Assembly (NCBI GenBank): GCA_013003245.1
Contig: JABDJX010000152.1
Span: forward strand, 1 to 35,165
Direction of reading: 5' to 3'
From: Silicimonas sp.
GTDB lineage: Bacteria > Pseudomonadota > Alphaproteobacteria > Rhodobacterales > Rhodobacteraceae
DNA length: 35,165 bases
Under the pieces are notes generated by a model. That model made no database searches. It saw nothing but the letters and a program-made list of their open reading frames with translations, and was not told the origin of the DNA. The position numbers and the translations under genes were made by a program. Below are positions 7,837 to 16,066 of the stretch, in pieces; positions within the stretch are counted from its first letter, which is position 1; each line of letters opens with the position of its first letter.

Positions 7837-9204
7837 GTGAGCAGATTGCGACCAGAAGCCGAAGCGGCGCAATCGCAAACGTCCACGGATGAGGCGCGTT
7901 TCATTCTTGATAAGCTGGCACTGCGTGCGTCCTGCCGCGACTTCGACGGCAGTGAGATTGCGCCTGAAATTCTGGAAGACATCGTGCGCGATGGTGTGGA
8001 GGCACCTTCGTCGTGCAATCAGCAAAACTGGCATTTCATCATCGTTGCAGATACCGCTCGAAAGCAGCGTGCGCGTGAGATTTCAGGGGGAAATCACCAC
8101 TTTTCGGAATGCTCGGCGCTGATTTATCTGTGCTTTCAGAAGGGGTGGACGCACGGCAACTTCTCAATCGTGCAGTCGGTTGCGGGGGCCTGCTATCACA
8201 TGATGCTGTCATCCCACCTGCGTGGGTTTCAGTGTATCTGGAACGCAGGCATCGGTGACACAGATGCCTTGCGTGATATGTTCGCTTTGCCTCCAACTTT
8301 CGATGTGATCGGTGCGCTGGCAATTGGTCGCGCAAAAGGCACTGCGCCTAAAATGAAGGCACCGCGCAGACCCGTGGACGAGGTTTTTTCCTGGGAACGG
8401 TTCGAACGACCCGAGGCAAGTCTCTATCCCGTTAAACAGGCAGAGGCTTATCCGTTCTGGGAGATCAGGAACGACAGCAATCCATTTGCCCAGTGGAACC
8501 CACGGGCTTGGAGTTGGGACCAGATTGCCGACTTCCGTGGATATTCCGTATGGGCCAAATCGCCCTTGGCCGGTGTTTATGTCTCGCGCAGGCAAGGCAA
8601 CGCACAGGAGGCGGAACATGCCTTGTTGCCAGAATTGCCGGCGGGCGCGCGGGTGGCCGAGATCATGCCTTGGGGGGGAACCTCGACCAATGCTTTGCTG
8701 ACGAGGCTGGGCGATGTTCATGTGTCCGTCGCAGAATTGTCGGTGAACAACTTAAGCTTCATCAAAGAGCGCTTGCTCCGCGAAGGCCGCGATCTGGAGC
8801 GCGTCACATTTGACCTTATGGCGGGCGGCAAGCTGCCATATCGGGATGAAAGCCTTGATCTTGTGGTCCTTCCGCAAACGTTGGAGCACATGCCGAACCC
8901 CGAAAGCGTTTTGGACGAGGTGAGGCGCGTTCTTTCTCCGGCAGGTGCGGTCGTGGCCAGCGTGCGCAACGCACACTCGGCTTACGGTGCAAATTGGCGC
9001 GATCATGAAACGCTTGCTCAAGTGCCGAACCAGGGGCCATTCACTCCTTTGGCTGCGAAAGATGTGGCCAATTGGTTTGCTGCACGGTTTAAGATCGAGG
9101 ACGAAGTCGGAATTGGCGCTGAGGCAACAGGTGATGCAGCAATCCTGACGGGTGATCAGCGCCATTCAGGGCGTCTTTACGCCTTGCGAGGACGTCGTGC
9201 TTAA
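7837..9204 (+). CDS. Nitroreductase-like / SAM methyltransferase-like fusion protein
   Basis: From GTG 7837, preceded by AAGGGGA, the protein has 455 residues. Residues about 15-190 match the nitroreductase (FMN) fold: RASCRDFDG start, APSSCNQQNWHFIIV loop, and the late IGALAIGRAKG segment. After a linker, residues about 265-380 form a class I methyltransferase-like domain. VAEIMPWGGTST occupies the glycine-rich SAM loop, LPQTLEHMPNPESVLDEVRRVLSPAG follows, and SVRNAHS ends the core. The SAM loop is atypical because the usual GxGxG is replaced by PWGG. I know no standard enzyme with this order of domains. It is divergent from dctP and convergent with the amidohydrolase 7 bases downstream. The ORF could start earlier (7684), but the extra residues look non-conserved. 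Function is unassigned. Confidence 0.85.
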   Translation: MSRLRPEAEAAQSQTSTDEARFILDKLALRASCRDFDGSEIAPEILEDIVRDGVEAPSSCNQQNWHFIIVADTARKQRAREISGGNHHFSECSALIYLCFQKGWTHGNFSIVQSVAGACYHMMLSSHLRGFQCIWNAGIGDTDALRDMFALPPTFDVIGALAIGRAKGTAPKMKAPRRPVDEVFSWERFERPEASLYPVKQAEAYPFWEIRNDSNPFAQWNPRAWSWDQIADFRGYSVWAKSPLAGVYVSRRQGNAQEAEHALLPELPAGARVAEIMPWGGTSTNALLTRLGDVHVSVAELSVNNLSFIKERLLREGRDLERVTFDLMAGGKLPYRDESLDLVVLPQTLEHMPNPESVLDEVRRVLSPAGAVVASVRNAHSAYGANWRDHETLAQVPNQGPFTPLAAKDVANWFAARFKIEDEVGIGAEATGDAAILTGDQRHSGRLYALRGRRA

Positions 9205-9211
9205 CCGCGCA

Positions 9212-10594
9212 TCATCGCAATTCGCGGGCGACGAAACGTCCGCCGCCAATCGCATTGTCCTGCAGTGCACCATCGCGCAAAGCAAACCGACCACGCGACA
9301 AAGTGTGCACGACACGGGCGCTCATACTTTCGCCTTCATAAATCGAATACCCGGCGTCCGTACCAAGATCATCCTTGCCGACAACCCAGTCGGCGTTGAG
9401 ATCCACAACCGCAATGTCCGCATCCAGTCCAGGCCGCAGAGTTCCCTTTGCATTCAGCCCCATGCGCCGGGCCGGGTTCTCGCTCGCCAGCGGGATCAGC
9501 GTATCAAGCGGCACGCCATGGCGCTGTCCATACGTCAAAAGAACCGGAAGAAAGGCATCCAGCCCCGGAAATCCCGGTTGAGCTTTCCAGATGCCCCCGT
9601 CTTTGCAGGCGATCGGGCGGTGAATGTGATCCGTGGCAATCGTGTTGATATCTCCACGTTTTATCCCAGCCCAAAGCGCCTCCCGGTCCTCGGGTGCGCG
9701 CAGCGGCGGATTGACCTTGCCAATCTCGGCGATGGCGCTGGTCGTATCGTGGGTCAGATAGTGCAGGCAGGTCTCGATACAGACGTCGGATCCGGCAGCG
9801 CGCTGCCGCAGGGCGGCATCCAGCGCCTCTCCAGACGAGGTGTGCACGGCGTGGACAGGTGTTCCGGTAATCCGCGCAAAGTATGTAGCACGCGACAGGG
9901 CGTCAGCCTCAACGAAGGGCGGGCGCGTGTCGTTCCAGGTGGCCAAGCCGCCTGTGCCCTCGGGATCGGCGGCGGTAACACGGTCGCGCAGAACCCAGGC
10001 CACTTCGATGTTTTCAGGGTGCGGGCAGAGAAGACCGTTGTTTTCTGCCAGAACTCCCAAAAGCCGGAAGAGAAAGCCGTCGTCCGTGCCCGGAAGCCCA
10101 AGTCGCGCCCCTTCGTCGCCGCGGATGTTCATGAAGAGTTTGGCACTGGGCGCGCCACGTTTGATCAACGCGGGCAGTTCGGCAAGCTGGTCTTCGGTGG
10201 CGATGACAAAGTGAAATCCGAAATCAATCCGGGCACCTGCTTGAGTGGTTTCGCAAAGCTCGGCGAAAACGGGCGTGTAGGGGTCGGGGCTCATCACGTA
10301 GGAAATAAACGTCGTGACCCCGCCTTTGGCCGCGGCACCCGTCTCGGATGTGGCATCTTGCGGCACGCGGGGTCGGGCAATGTCCATGCCGTGGCCCAAG
10401 TGGATATGCGCATCCACGACACCGGGCAAAACGGTCAGGCCGGTGATGGCCTCGTCCTGTGCCGCATCACCACCGCCCGGCACCTCGATCGACGCTATCG
10501 TGCCATCGCTGATCAGAATATCGCAGTCCGTCAGGCCCACATCCGGCAAGAGCGCTGCGCCACCCCGAAGGGCAAGGTCTGCTTGTTGGGCCAT
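9212..10594 (-). CDS. Dihydropyrimidinase/hydantoinase-like cyclic amidohydrolase (first)
   Basis: The start ATG 10594 has AGGAG just upstream and gives 460 residues; the track start at 10645 adds an implausible Arg/His-rich leader. All metal-site elements of the dihydropyrimidinase/allantoinase branch of the amidohydrolase superfamily are visible. They are His63-x-His65 in VDAHIHLG, the lysine that is carbamylated (Lys152 in SAKLFM), His in HAVHTSSG, and Asp in IATDHIHRP. Such enzymes open cyclic ureides or imides with a binuclear zinc centre. It differs markedly from the D-hydantoinase at 14615-16063 (VFMTYAT and HAENHD are absent here), so a different ring or side chain is likely. It is transcribed away from the deacetylase operon across a 29-base gap. 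Confidence 0.9.
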   Translation of the reverse strand: MAQQADLALRGGAALLPDVGLTDCDILISDGTIASIEVPGGGDAAQDEAITGLTVLPGVVDAHIHLGHGMDIARPRVPQDATSETGAAAKGGVTTFISYVMSPDPYTPVFAELCETTQAGARIDFGFHFVIATEDQLAELPALIKRGAPSAKLFMNIRGDEGARLGLPGTDDGFLFRLLGVLAENNGLLCPHPENIEVAWVLRDRVTAADPEGTGGLATWNDTRPPFVEADALSRATYFARITGTPVHAVHTSSGEALDAALRQRAAGSDVCIETCLHYLTHDTTSAIAEIGKVNPPLRAPEDREALWAGIKRGDINTIATDHIHRPIACKDGGIWKAQPGFPGLDAFLPVLLTYGQRHGVPLDTLIPLASENPARRMGLNAKGTLRPGLDADIAVVDLNADWVVGKDDLGTDAGYSIYEGESMSARVVHTLSRGRFALRDGALQDNAIGGGRFVARELR

Positions 10595-10605
10595 GGTCCG
10601 TCTCC

Positions 10606-10621
10606 TGTGCTGGTGCGCACA
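10606..10621. promoter_or_regulatory. Palindromic sequence in the 29-base divergent gap
   Basis: TGTGC and GCACA form inverted arms six bases apart, and GTGCGCAC inside is a perfect 8-base palindrome. It lies between two divergently transcribed genes, where a shared regulator could bind. Evidence is limited to symmetry and position, and the short gap means promoters must overlap coding sequence. Confidence 0.25.
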
Positions 10622-10623
10622 CA

Positions 10624-11502
10624 ATGACCTTGGAGCGCGTGCCATATCAACCCATCACCAACAGGCCGCGTCTGACGTGGCCCAATGGCGCGCGCGTGGC
10701 CGTTTGGGTCGTGCCCAATGTCGAGCACTATGAATACCTGCCGCCTGAAAACGGTGGACGTGATCCTTGGCCGCGCACTTCGCACCCCGATGTGTTGGGC
10801 TATGGGCTGCGCGACTTCGGCAATCGTGTCGGACTTTGGCGCATGGCAAAGGTGACGGATGATTTAGGCATCCCGCTCACGTTGTCGCTCAATCTGGCGA
10901 ATTGGTTGCACTATCCCGAGATATTCGAGGCGTCAGAGGCGCGCGGCTGGGACGTGATGGCCCACGGGCTTTACAACACGCGCTATCACTGGGGTATGTC
11001 CAAAGAGGCCGAGCGCGCCGCAATTGGCGAATGCGTCGAGATTTATCGTGAACTGACGGGGCGCATGTTGCGGGGTTGGTTTTCGCCTGCCGCGACGTGG
11101 ACTGAGAACACCCCTGATCTCGTGGCCGAGGCGGGGATCAGCTATTACTGCGACTGGTATCACGACGATCAGCCGACGCGGATGAACGTGCGCGAGGGTC
11201 AATTGATCACGCTGCCCTATCAGATGGACATCAACGACGCGATGGTCTGGCGACACCACTTCGAGGCAGATGACTTCGCGCAGATGGTGATCGATCATTT
11301 CGACACGCTGTGGCGCGAAGGTGCGGATCAGGGCCGCGTCGTTTGCATTGCATTGCATCCCTACATCATGGGGCAACCGCACCGCATTCGGGCATTGGAA
11401 CGCGCGCTGCGTCATGTGGTGGAGCATGATCAGATCTGGTTGGCGACCGGGGCCGAGATTGCGGACTGGTACCTGTCAGATCAGTGGAGGCAGGCCGCAT
11501 GA
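10624..11502 (+). CDS. NodB/PuuE-type polysaccharide deacetylase-family hydrolase (first of tandem pair)
   Basis: This 292-residue protein belongs to the carbohydrate esterase 4/NodB fold as used by PuuE-type allantoinase. The hallmark is DVMAHGLYNTRYHWGMS, giving His114 and His122 as candidate metal or catalytic ligands, with FSPAATWTENT and IALHPYIMGQPHRI later. Relatives open cyclic amides (allantoin, and by recollection some cyclic imides), which fits a cluster full of hydantoinase types better than sugar deacetylation. No signal peptide is present, so it is cytoplasmic. ATG 10624 lacks a clear ribosome-binding site; GTG 10639, after TTGGAG, is an alternative start. It is coupled by ATGA to a paralogue. 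Confidence 0.85.
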   Translation: MTLERVPYQPITNRPRLTWPNGARVAVWVVPNVEHYEYLPPENGGRDPWPRTSHPDVLGYGLRDFGNRVGLWRMAKVTDDLGIPLTLSLNLANWLHYPEIFEASEARGWDVMAHGLYNTRYHWGMSKEAERAAIGECVEIYRELTGRMLRGWFSPAATWTENTPDLVAEAGISYYCDWYHDDQPTRMNVREGQLITLPYQMDINDAMVWRHHFEADDFAQMVIDHFDTLWREGADQGRVVCIALHPYIMGQPHRIRALERALRHVVEHDQIWLATGAEIADWYLSDQWRQAA

Positions 11503-12404
11503 GCATTGCCGCTGGCATGGACCACGACCTTTATCCCTATCGCGGCGTGCCGGGACGGGCTGCAATCGAATGGCCGGGTGGGGCGAAGGTGGCTTTTGCG
11601 CCTGTGGTCTACCTTGAGCATTGGCCCTATGAGGCGACGCCTGGCGGTTACGCGGATCCTAGGTTCCGGGATCCCTATGGCGCGTTTCAGCCAGACTACC
11701 GAGGCCACACATGGCGTGAATACGGCAATCGTATCGGGATATTCCGGCTGTTCGAAGTTCTGGATCGTTTTGGCCTGACGGCGACGCTGGCGGCCAATGC
11801 GTCGGCAGCAAAACGGTATCCGGTGATCATTGACGAGGCGCTGCGCCGTGGTTGGGAGATTGCCGCCCATGGTGACGTCGCTGATGCGATGGTGACGTCT
11901 GAGATGTCTGCTGATCAGGAAGCCGACTTGATCGCGCTGTGTCTCGCCAGCTTGGAAGGCGACACTGGCGCTCGCCCCAAAGGTTGGATCGCGCAGGATT
12001 TTGGCGAAAGCACGCGCTCTGTCGACCTTTTGGCCAAAGCAGGCATCGAGTGGATCGCGCACTGGCCGAATGACGACCAACCTTATTGGATGGCCTCCGC
12101 ACCGCCGATTGTCTCAGTGCCGCAACTGTCCGAGTTGGATGACGCCGAGTGTCTGTGGCACCGCCGCGTGCCCACACCACGATGGCCGGGAATGCTGGAA
12201 GAGGCGATCAGCGTCATGGCGGGCGAGAGTGGCCGCGTGGCCGTCATCGGCATCCATCCATGGATATTCGGGATGCCGCACCGGATCCGCTACCTCGGGG
12301 AAGGTCTGCGCCGGGTCGCGGAAATCGACGGTGTCTGGTCTACATGCGTTGGACAGATCGCGGCGCACTACAGATCGAAACAAGCAGCGGAGGGTGCGCT
12401 GTGA
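11499..12404 (+). CDS. NodB/PuuE-type deacetylase-family protein, probably altered active site (second of tandem pair)
   Basis: The start ATG 11499 overlaps the previous stop as ATGA and has GGAGG upstream; 301 residues result. It shares the fold and several blocks with its neighbour: FGNR/YGNR near residue 75, DDQP, and IHPWIFGMPHRIRYL near the end. In the His motif it reads IAAHGDVADAM, so the first His is kept while the second one seen in the neighbour (HGLYNTRYH) is missing. The two proteins may form a hetero-oligomer with one catalytic partner, or this copy may act on another substrate by a metal-independent route. The GntR gene follows with a GTGA overlap. Confidence 0.85.
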   Translation: MSIAAGMDHDLYPYRGVPGRAAIEWPGGAKVAFAPVVYLEHWPYEATPGGYADPRFRDPYGAFQPDYRGHTWREYGNRIGIFRLFEVLDRFGLTATLAANASAAKRYPVIIDEALRRGWEIAAHGDVADAMVTSEMSADQEADLIALCLASLEGDTGARPKGWIAQDFGESTRSVDLLAKAGIEWIAHWPNDDQPYWMASAPPIVSVPQLSELDDAECLWHRRVPTPRWPGMLEEAISVMAGESGRVAVIGIHPWIFGMPHRIRYLGEGLRRVAEIDGVWSTCVGQIAAHYRSKQAAEGAL

Positions 12405-13093
12405 GCGGGTCAGACGGATCAGAACGCCTTGTGGCACAGAACCTCTCTGGCCTTGCGCTGGAACGCCTTGAACGCGCCATTCTGGAAGGTGAGCTTGGAC
12501 CCGGTGAGCGGCTGAGCGAAAGCGGTCTGGCGCGCAGGTTCGGGATTTCTCGCGGGCCTTTGCGTGAAGCCATCGGGCAACTGGAGGGTCGCAAGCTGGT
12601 GACCCGCGTCTCTAATCAGGGTGCGCGGGTTGTGTCTTTGTCCAAAGATGACCTTATGGACCTTTTGCAAGTCCGAGAAAGCCTTGAGGGTATGGCTTGT
12701 CGGTTGGCCTGTGGAAACATGACCGAGGCGGGTCTTGCGCGGTTGGATGACATGTTGAGCGCGCATGAAAAGACCGATGCCATGCAAACTGGACGCGGTT
12801 ATTTCCAGAGTGCTGGCGATGGTGATTTTCATCAGGTCATTCTGGCAGCCTGCGGCAACGCGCGGCTGACCGGGATGCTGGGCGATGAACTCTATTCGCT
12901 GTTGCGGCTTTATCGACATCGTTTGTCGATGCGCCCCGGGCGCCCGGCAGAGGCGCTTGAGGAGCACAGGCAGATAGTGGCAGCTCTGCGCGCCCGCGAT
13001 CCCGATGCCGCCGAAGCAGCGATGCGCGCGCATTTGCGCAACAGCCGTTCCGCGCTGGATACCTGGGTTACAGATGAGGAATTTCGTCAATGA
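12401..13093 (+). CDS. GntR-family transcriptional regulator, FCD subfamily
   Basis: The start GTG 12401 overlaps the previous stop as GTGA with GGAGGG upstream; the protein has 230 residues. Residues about 15-75 are the winged helix, with ERLSESGLARRFGISRGPLREAI as the recognition region. Residues about 85-215 form the FCD ligand-binding domain, with LQVRESLEGMACRLA, GDFHQVI and EEHRQIVAAL containing the usual acidic/His metal-site residues. FCD regulators usually sense organic acids and repress catabolic operons. Because it sits inside the deacetylase-lyase operon, it probably responds to a pathway intermediate. Candidate operators are the palindromes near 7635, 7764 and 10606, but no match to a known site was tested. 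Confidence 0.93.
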   Translation: MSGSDGSERLVAQNLSGLALERLERAILEGELGPGERLSESGLARRFGISRGPLREAIGQLEGRKLVTRVSNQGARVVSLSKDDLMDLLQVRESLEGMACRLACGNMTEAGLARLDDMLSAHEKTDAMQTGRGYFQSAGDGDFHQVILAACGNARLTGMLGDELYSLLRLYRHRLSMRPGRPAEALEEHRQIVAALRARDPDAAEAAMRAHLRNSRSALDTWVTDEEFRQ

Positions 13094-13971
13094 CAGGGAC
13101 CCTTGCCGACCGCCGCAAAGATTTCCGCATTCGAATGGAGCGCCGCGATGCGATGATCCTTCCCGGTGCCGGCAACGCTCTGACGGCACGCGTGATTGCC
13201 GATCAGGGTTTTGATGCGGTTTACATCACTGGCGCGGGAATTTCGAACACGCTTCTTGGCGTTCCCGACATCGGATTGGTAACATTGAGCGAGCTTGCAG
13301 GGACTGTCTCGGCCATTGCTGAAATCACCGATCTGCCTTTGGTCGTTGATATCGACACCGGGTTTGGCAATGCGATTAACGCGCACCGCACCGTGCGCAT
13401 GATCGAGCGCGCAGGCGCCACCGCCATGCAAATGGAAGATCAGGTTTTTCCCAAGAAATGCGGACACTTCGCGGGCAAAGCTGTTATTCCACTTGAAGAA
13501 GCCGTGTCAAAGGTCAAAGCCGCTGTTGACGCCCGCGAAGACGCCAATACACTGATCATTGCCCGCACCGATGTCCGCGCCATCCATGGGTTGGATGCCG
13601 CGTTGGACCGCGCCGAAGCCTTTATTGAAGCAGGTGCCGACATGACGTTCGTTGAAGCACCCGCATCGATTGAGGAAATGCAGGCCATCACCGGACAGCT
13701 CTCTGTTCCCCAAGTCGCCAACATGGTGGTCGGGGGCAAAACGCCCTTGTTGCCGCAGGTGGAATTGGCACGGTTGGGGTTCTCGCTGGTGCTTTATGCC
13801 AACACGCCGTTGCAAGCCGCCATGCGCGCGATGAGCGATGTTCTGAGTGCTTTGAAAGAGGACGGAGATGTCAGTGGCGTGATCGACAAACTCGCCGATT
13901 TCAAAGAGCGCCAACGCCTTGTCGACAAGGATAACTATGACGCACTTGAAGCGCGTTATTCTGTGGATTGA
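13090..13971 (+). CDS. Isocitrate lyase/PEP mutase-family C-C lyase (first of two)
   Basis: This 293-residue TIM-barrel protein is coupled to gntR by ATGA. The metal-binding acidic pair is in VVDIDTGFGN (Asp87, Asp89). The flexible active-site loop reads FPKKCGHFAGK, with Cys124 in the KxCGH motif of true lyases (2-methylisocitrate lyase, dimethylmalate lyase); mutases and phosphonate hydrolases lack this Cys. It should therefore cleave a 2-hydroxy-di/tricarboxylate into an oxo acid and a carboxylate, in the cytoplasm with Mg. The second copy at 21848-22705 is clearly diverged. The 3' end overlaps that of the convergent hydantoin racemase gene by 16 bases. Confidence 0.92.
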   Translation: MTGTLADRRKDFRIRMERRDAMILPGAGNALTARVIADQGFDAVYITGAGISNTLLGVPDIGLVTLSELAGTVSAIAEITDLPLVVDIDTGFGNAINAHRTVRMIERAGATAMQMEDQVFPKKCGHFAGKAVIPLEEAVSKVKAAVDAREDANTLIIARTDVRAIHGLDAALDRAEAFIEAGADMTFVEAPASIEEMQAITGQLSVPQVANMVVGGKTPLLPQVELARLGFSLVLYANTPLQAAMRAMSDVLSALKEDGDVSGVIDKLADFKERQRLVDKDNYDALEARYSVD

Positions 13972-14618
13972 ACCAGAACTGCGCCAAGCGCCATTGCCAC
14001 CGCTGCCTGCGTGGGGTCGACTACCGGACGACCGATGGCGGCCTCAAGTTTCGCCCTGTGCGCGGAGAGCCCTGCACAGCCCAGAACGACAACGTCCGCC
14101 TGATCCTTCTGCACCAAAACCTCGGACACCGATTGAAGACGCGCGAAGGTGCCTGCCCCGGTGGCCGTCTCAGCCACAGACATGTTCAGCGGGCGTTCGG
14201 CCACCAACCGGTCAAGCACGCCCATGCGGCGCAGATACTTGCGGTGCCGCAGGATAGACGCATCGGCAATCGCGATCACGCCGATGCGGTCACCGCGCGC
14301 CATGGCGCTCAGAAACCCGCTTTCCTGCATGCCGAAAACCGGGGCCTTGCTGATTTCGCGGGCCGCATCGATGCCGGGGTCAGAATAGCAGGCAATCACG
14401 ACAGCCGCCGCGTCGGGACGTGCCTTTATCAACGTGAGCATTGGCGCAACCGCCGCGTCGCTGTCCGCCTGGCTTTCGATTCCAAACGGTCCTTCGGACA
14501 CGGTAAGACATTCAATCGGCGGGCTGCCATCCATGCGAAACGGCGCCATCGCGGCGTCCAAACCGGCGGTCACGTCCGGATTTGAGTTCGGGTTGATGAC
14601 CAGAATTGGACCGCTCAT
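13956..14618 (-). CDS. Hydantoin racemase (Asp/Glu racemase superfamily)
   Basis: This 220-residue protein has the two-cysteine layout of Asp/Glu/hydantoin racemases: Cys77 in VIACYSDPG and Cys181 in VVLGCAGLS. The N-terminus ILVINPNSNPDVT is typical of the hydantoin racemase branch (HyuE). It is last in the minus operon after hydantoinase and carbamoylase, with which it shares an ATGA overlap. The expected role is interconverting D and L 5-substituted hydantoins so that the D-specific enzymes can consume both. Maleate isomerases belong to the same superfamily and remain an alternative in a cluster that may handle maleates. Confidence 0.88.
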   Translation of the reverse strand: MSGPILVINPNSNPDVTAGLDAAMAPFRMDGSPPIECLTVSEGPFGIESQADSDAAVAPMLTLIKARPDAAAVVIACYSDPGIDAAREISKAPVFGMQESGFLSAMARGDRIGVIAIADASILRHRKYLRRMGVLDRLVAERPLNMSVAETATGAGTFARLQSVSEVLVQKDQADVVVLGCAGLSAHRAKLEAAIGRPVVDPTQAAVAMALGAVLVQSTE

Positions 14619-16063
14619 GACAGGTTCGCCCCGAAGTTTTGGGCCGGATCCAGCTCGGGCACAGGATGTCCGGGTTGCCCGGTCAAATCAACGGTCGCGC
14701 GTTTCACAAACAGGCCATCCCCCGGCTTTGCCATCAATTCTCTGCCTTCAACAATCCTGCGGCCACGCCCCAAAACGGTCACCGGCCATCCCGTCACTTC
14801 GATCCCGGCGAAGGGGTTGTAGTCCATGTTGTCGTGCATCTCGCCCGCGATCCGCGTCTGGTTTGGATCCCAGATCGCGATGTCCGCGTCCGCCCCAATC
14901 GAAAGCGTGCCTTTCCGCGGTAGCATCCCGTAGATCCGTGCGGCATTGGTCGAGGAAAGGGCGACGAATTGGTTCAGGCTGATCCGCCCCTTGGTCACAC
15001 CTTCGGAGAACAAAAGCGGCAAGCGCATCTCGATCCCCGGCATCCCGTTGGCAATCTGGCGGAAATTCACGTCCTTGCCTGCGTGGAATTTTCCCGTTTC
15101 ATCATAGCGATAGGGCGCATGGTCAGACGATACCAGCGATAGCGATCCGCCTTGCACGTGTTGCCAAAGGGCAGCCTGCGTGGCTGTGTCACGCAAGGGG
15201 GGAGAACAGATGAACTTGGCCCCTTCCATGCCCGGCTTATCCAAATCCTCGCGCGTCAGGGAGAGGTATTGCGGGCAGGTTTCGGCCCAGACCTGACCGC
15301 CATTGGCGCGGGCCTCGGCGACCAGTTTGGCGCCAACCGGGGTTGAAACGTGCACGATGAAAAGCGGCGCTTGCGCGAGACGGGCCAGCGAAATCGCGCG
15401 GTTGATTGCTTCTCCTTCGGCCAAGCCAGGGCGCGACGGTGCATGATAGCGGGGGGCTACATTGCCACCGTCGACCATGCGGCGGCCCATCCAATCGAGC
15501 ATGTCGTGGTTTTCGGCGTGCACCATGGTCAAACCACCGTGCTTGCCAGCCACTGAGAGGATGTCAAGGAACTGGGCATCCGACACGCGCGTGGCATAGG
15601 TCATGAAGACCTTGAACGAGGTTACGCCTTTGGCAAACACCTCTGGCAACTCGGCCAACACGTCTGGCGTCGGGTCGGTCAGGATCAGGTGATAGGACCA
15701 GTCCAGCACCGATTTCGGTGCGGCGCGTCCGTCATATCGTTGGATCGTATTGGCAAGGCTTTCGCCCTTGTTTTGCGCGGCAAAGGGCACAAAGCAGGAA
15801 TTACCTCCAAACGCCGCCGACATCGAGCCCGACAGGTAATCATCCGAGGTCATCACCCCCATGCCGCTTTCCTGCGCGATGTGACAATGCGCCTCGATCC
15901 CGCCGGGCATAACGATACGGTTGGTGGCGTCAATCACGTCGTCTGCATCCGTCACGGCCTCGGCAATTGTCACGATGCGCCCGGCGCGGATGCCGATGTC
16001 GGCGCGGTAAGTTTCGGTTGCTGTCGCAAGGGTTCCGCCCCGGATTGCCAGATCATGTTTCAT
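14615..16063 (-). CDS. D-hydantoinase / dihydropyrimidinase
   Basis: This 482-residue protein has the full signature of D-hydantoinases. His59-x-His61 is in GIEAHCHIAQ, Lys151 in SFKVFMTYA is the carbamylated metal bridge, HAENHDML follows, and SSDHAPYRYDETGK carries the catalytic Asp. It hydrolyses the ring amide of hydantoins, dihydropyrimidines or related cyclic imides to N-carbamoyl acids, using two zinc ions, in the cytoplasm. It lies 3 bases after the D-carbamoylase stop and overlaps the racemase start. The three form the classical hydantoin-to-D-amino-acid set. EAHCHIAQ is a slight variant of the more usual DxHTH form. Confidence 0.93.
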   Translation of the reverse strand: MKHDLAIRGGTLATATETYRADIGIRAGRIVTIAEAVTDADDVIDATNRIVMPGGIEAHCHIAQESGMGVMTSDDYLSGSMSAAFGGNSCFVPFAAQNKGESLANTIQRYDGRAAPKSVLDWSYHLILTDPTPDVLAELPEVFAKGVTSFKVFMTYATRVSDAQFLDILSVAGKHGGLTMVHAENHDMLDWMGRRMVDGGNVAPRYHAPSRPGLAEGEAINRAISLARLAQAPLFIVHVSTPVGAKLVAEARANGGQVWAETCPQYLSLTREDLDKPGMEGAKFICSPPLRDTATQAALWQHVQGGSLSLVSSDHAPYRYDETGKFHAGKDVNFRQIANGMPGIEMRLPLLFSEGVTKGRISLNQFVALSSTNAARIYGMLPRKGTLSIGADADIAIWDPNQTRIAGEMHDNMDYNPFAGIEVTGWPVTVLGRGRRIVEGRELMAKPGDGLFVKRATVDLTGQPGHPVPELDPAQNFGANLS

Positions 16064-16066
16064 TGT

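Noticed and set aside
9152-10627. 491-residue plus-strand ORF
   Set aside because: It is the antisense of the first hydantoinase-like gene, whose metal motifs are all intact on the minus strand; the plus product has no family features and is rich in random Arg/Gln/His.
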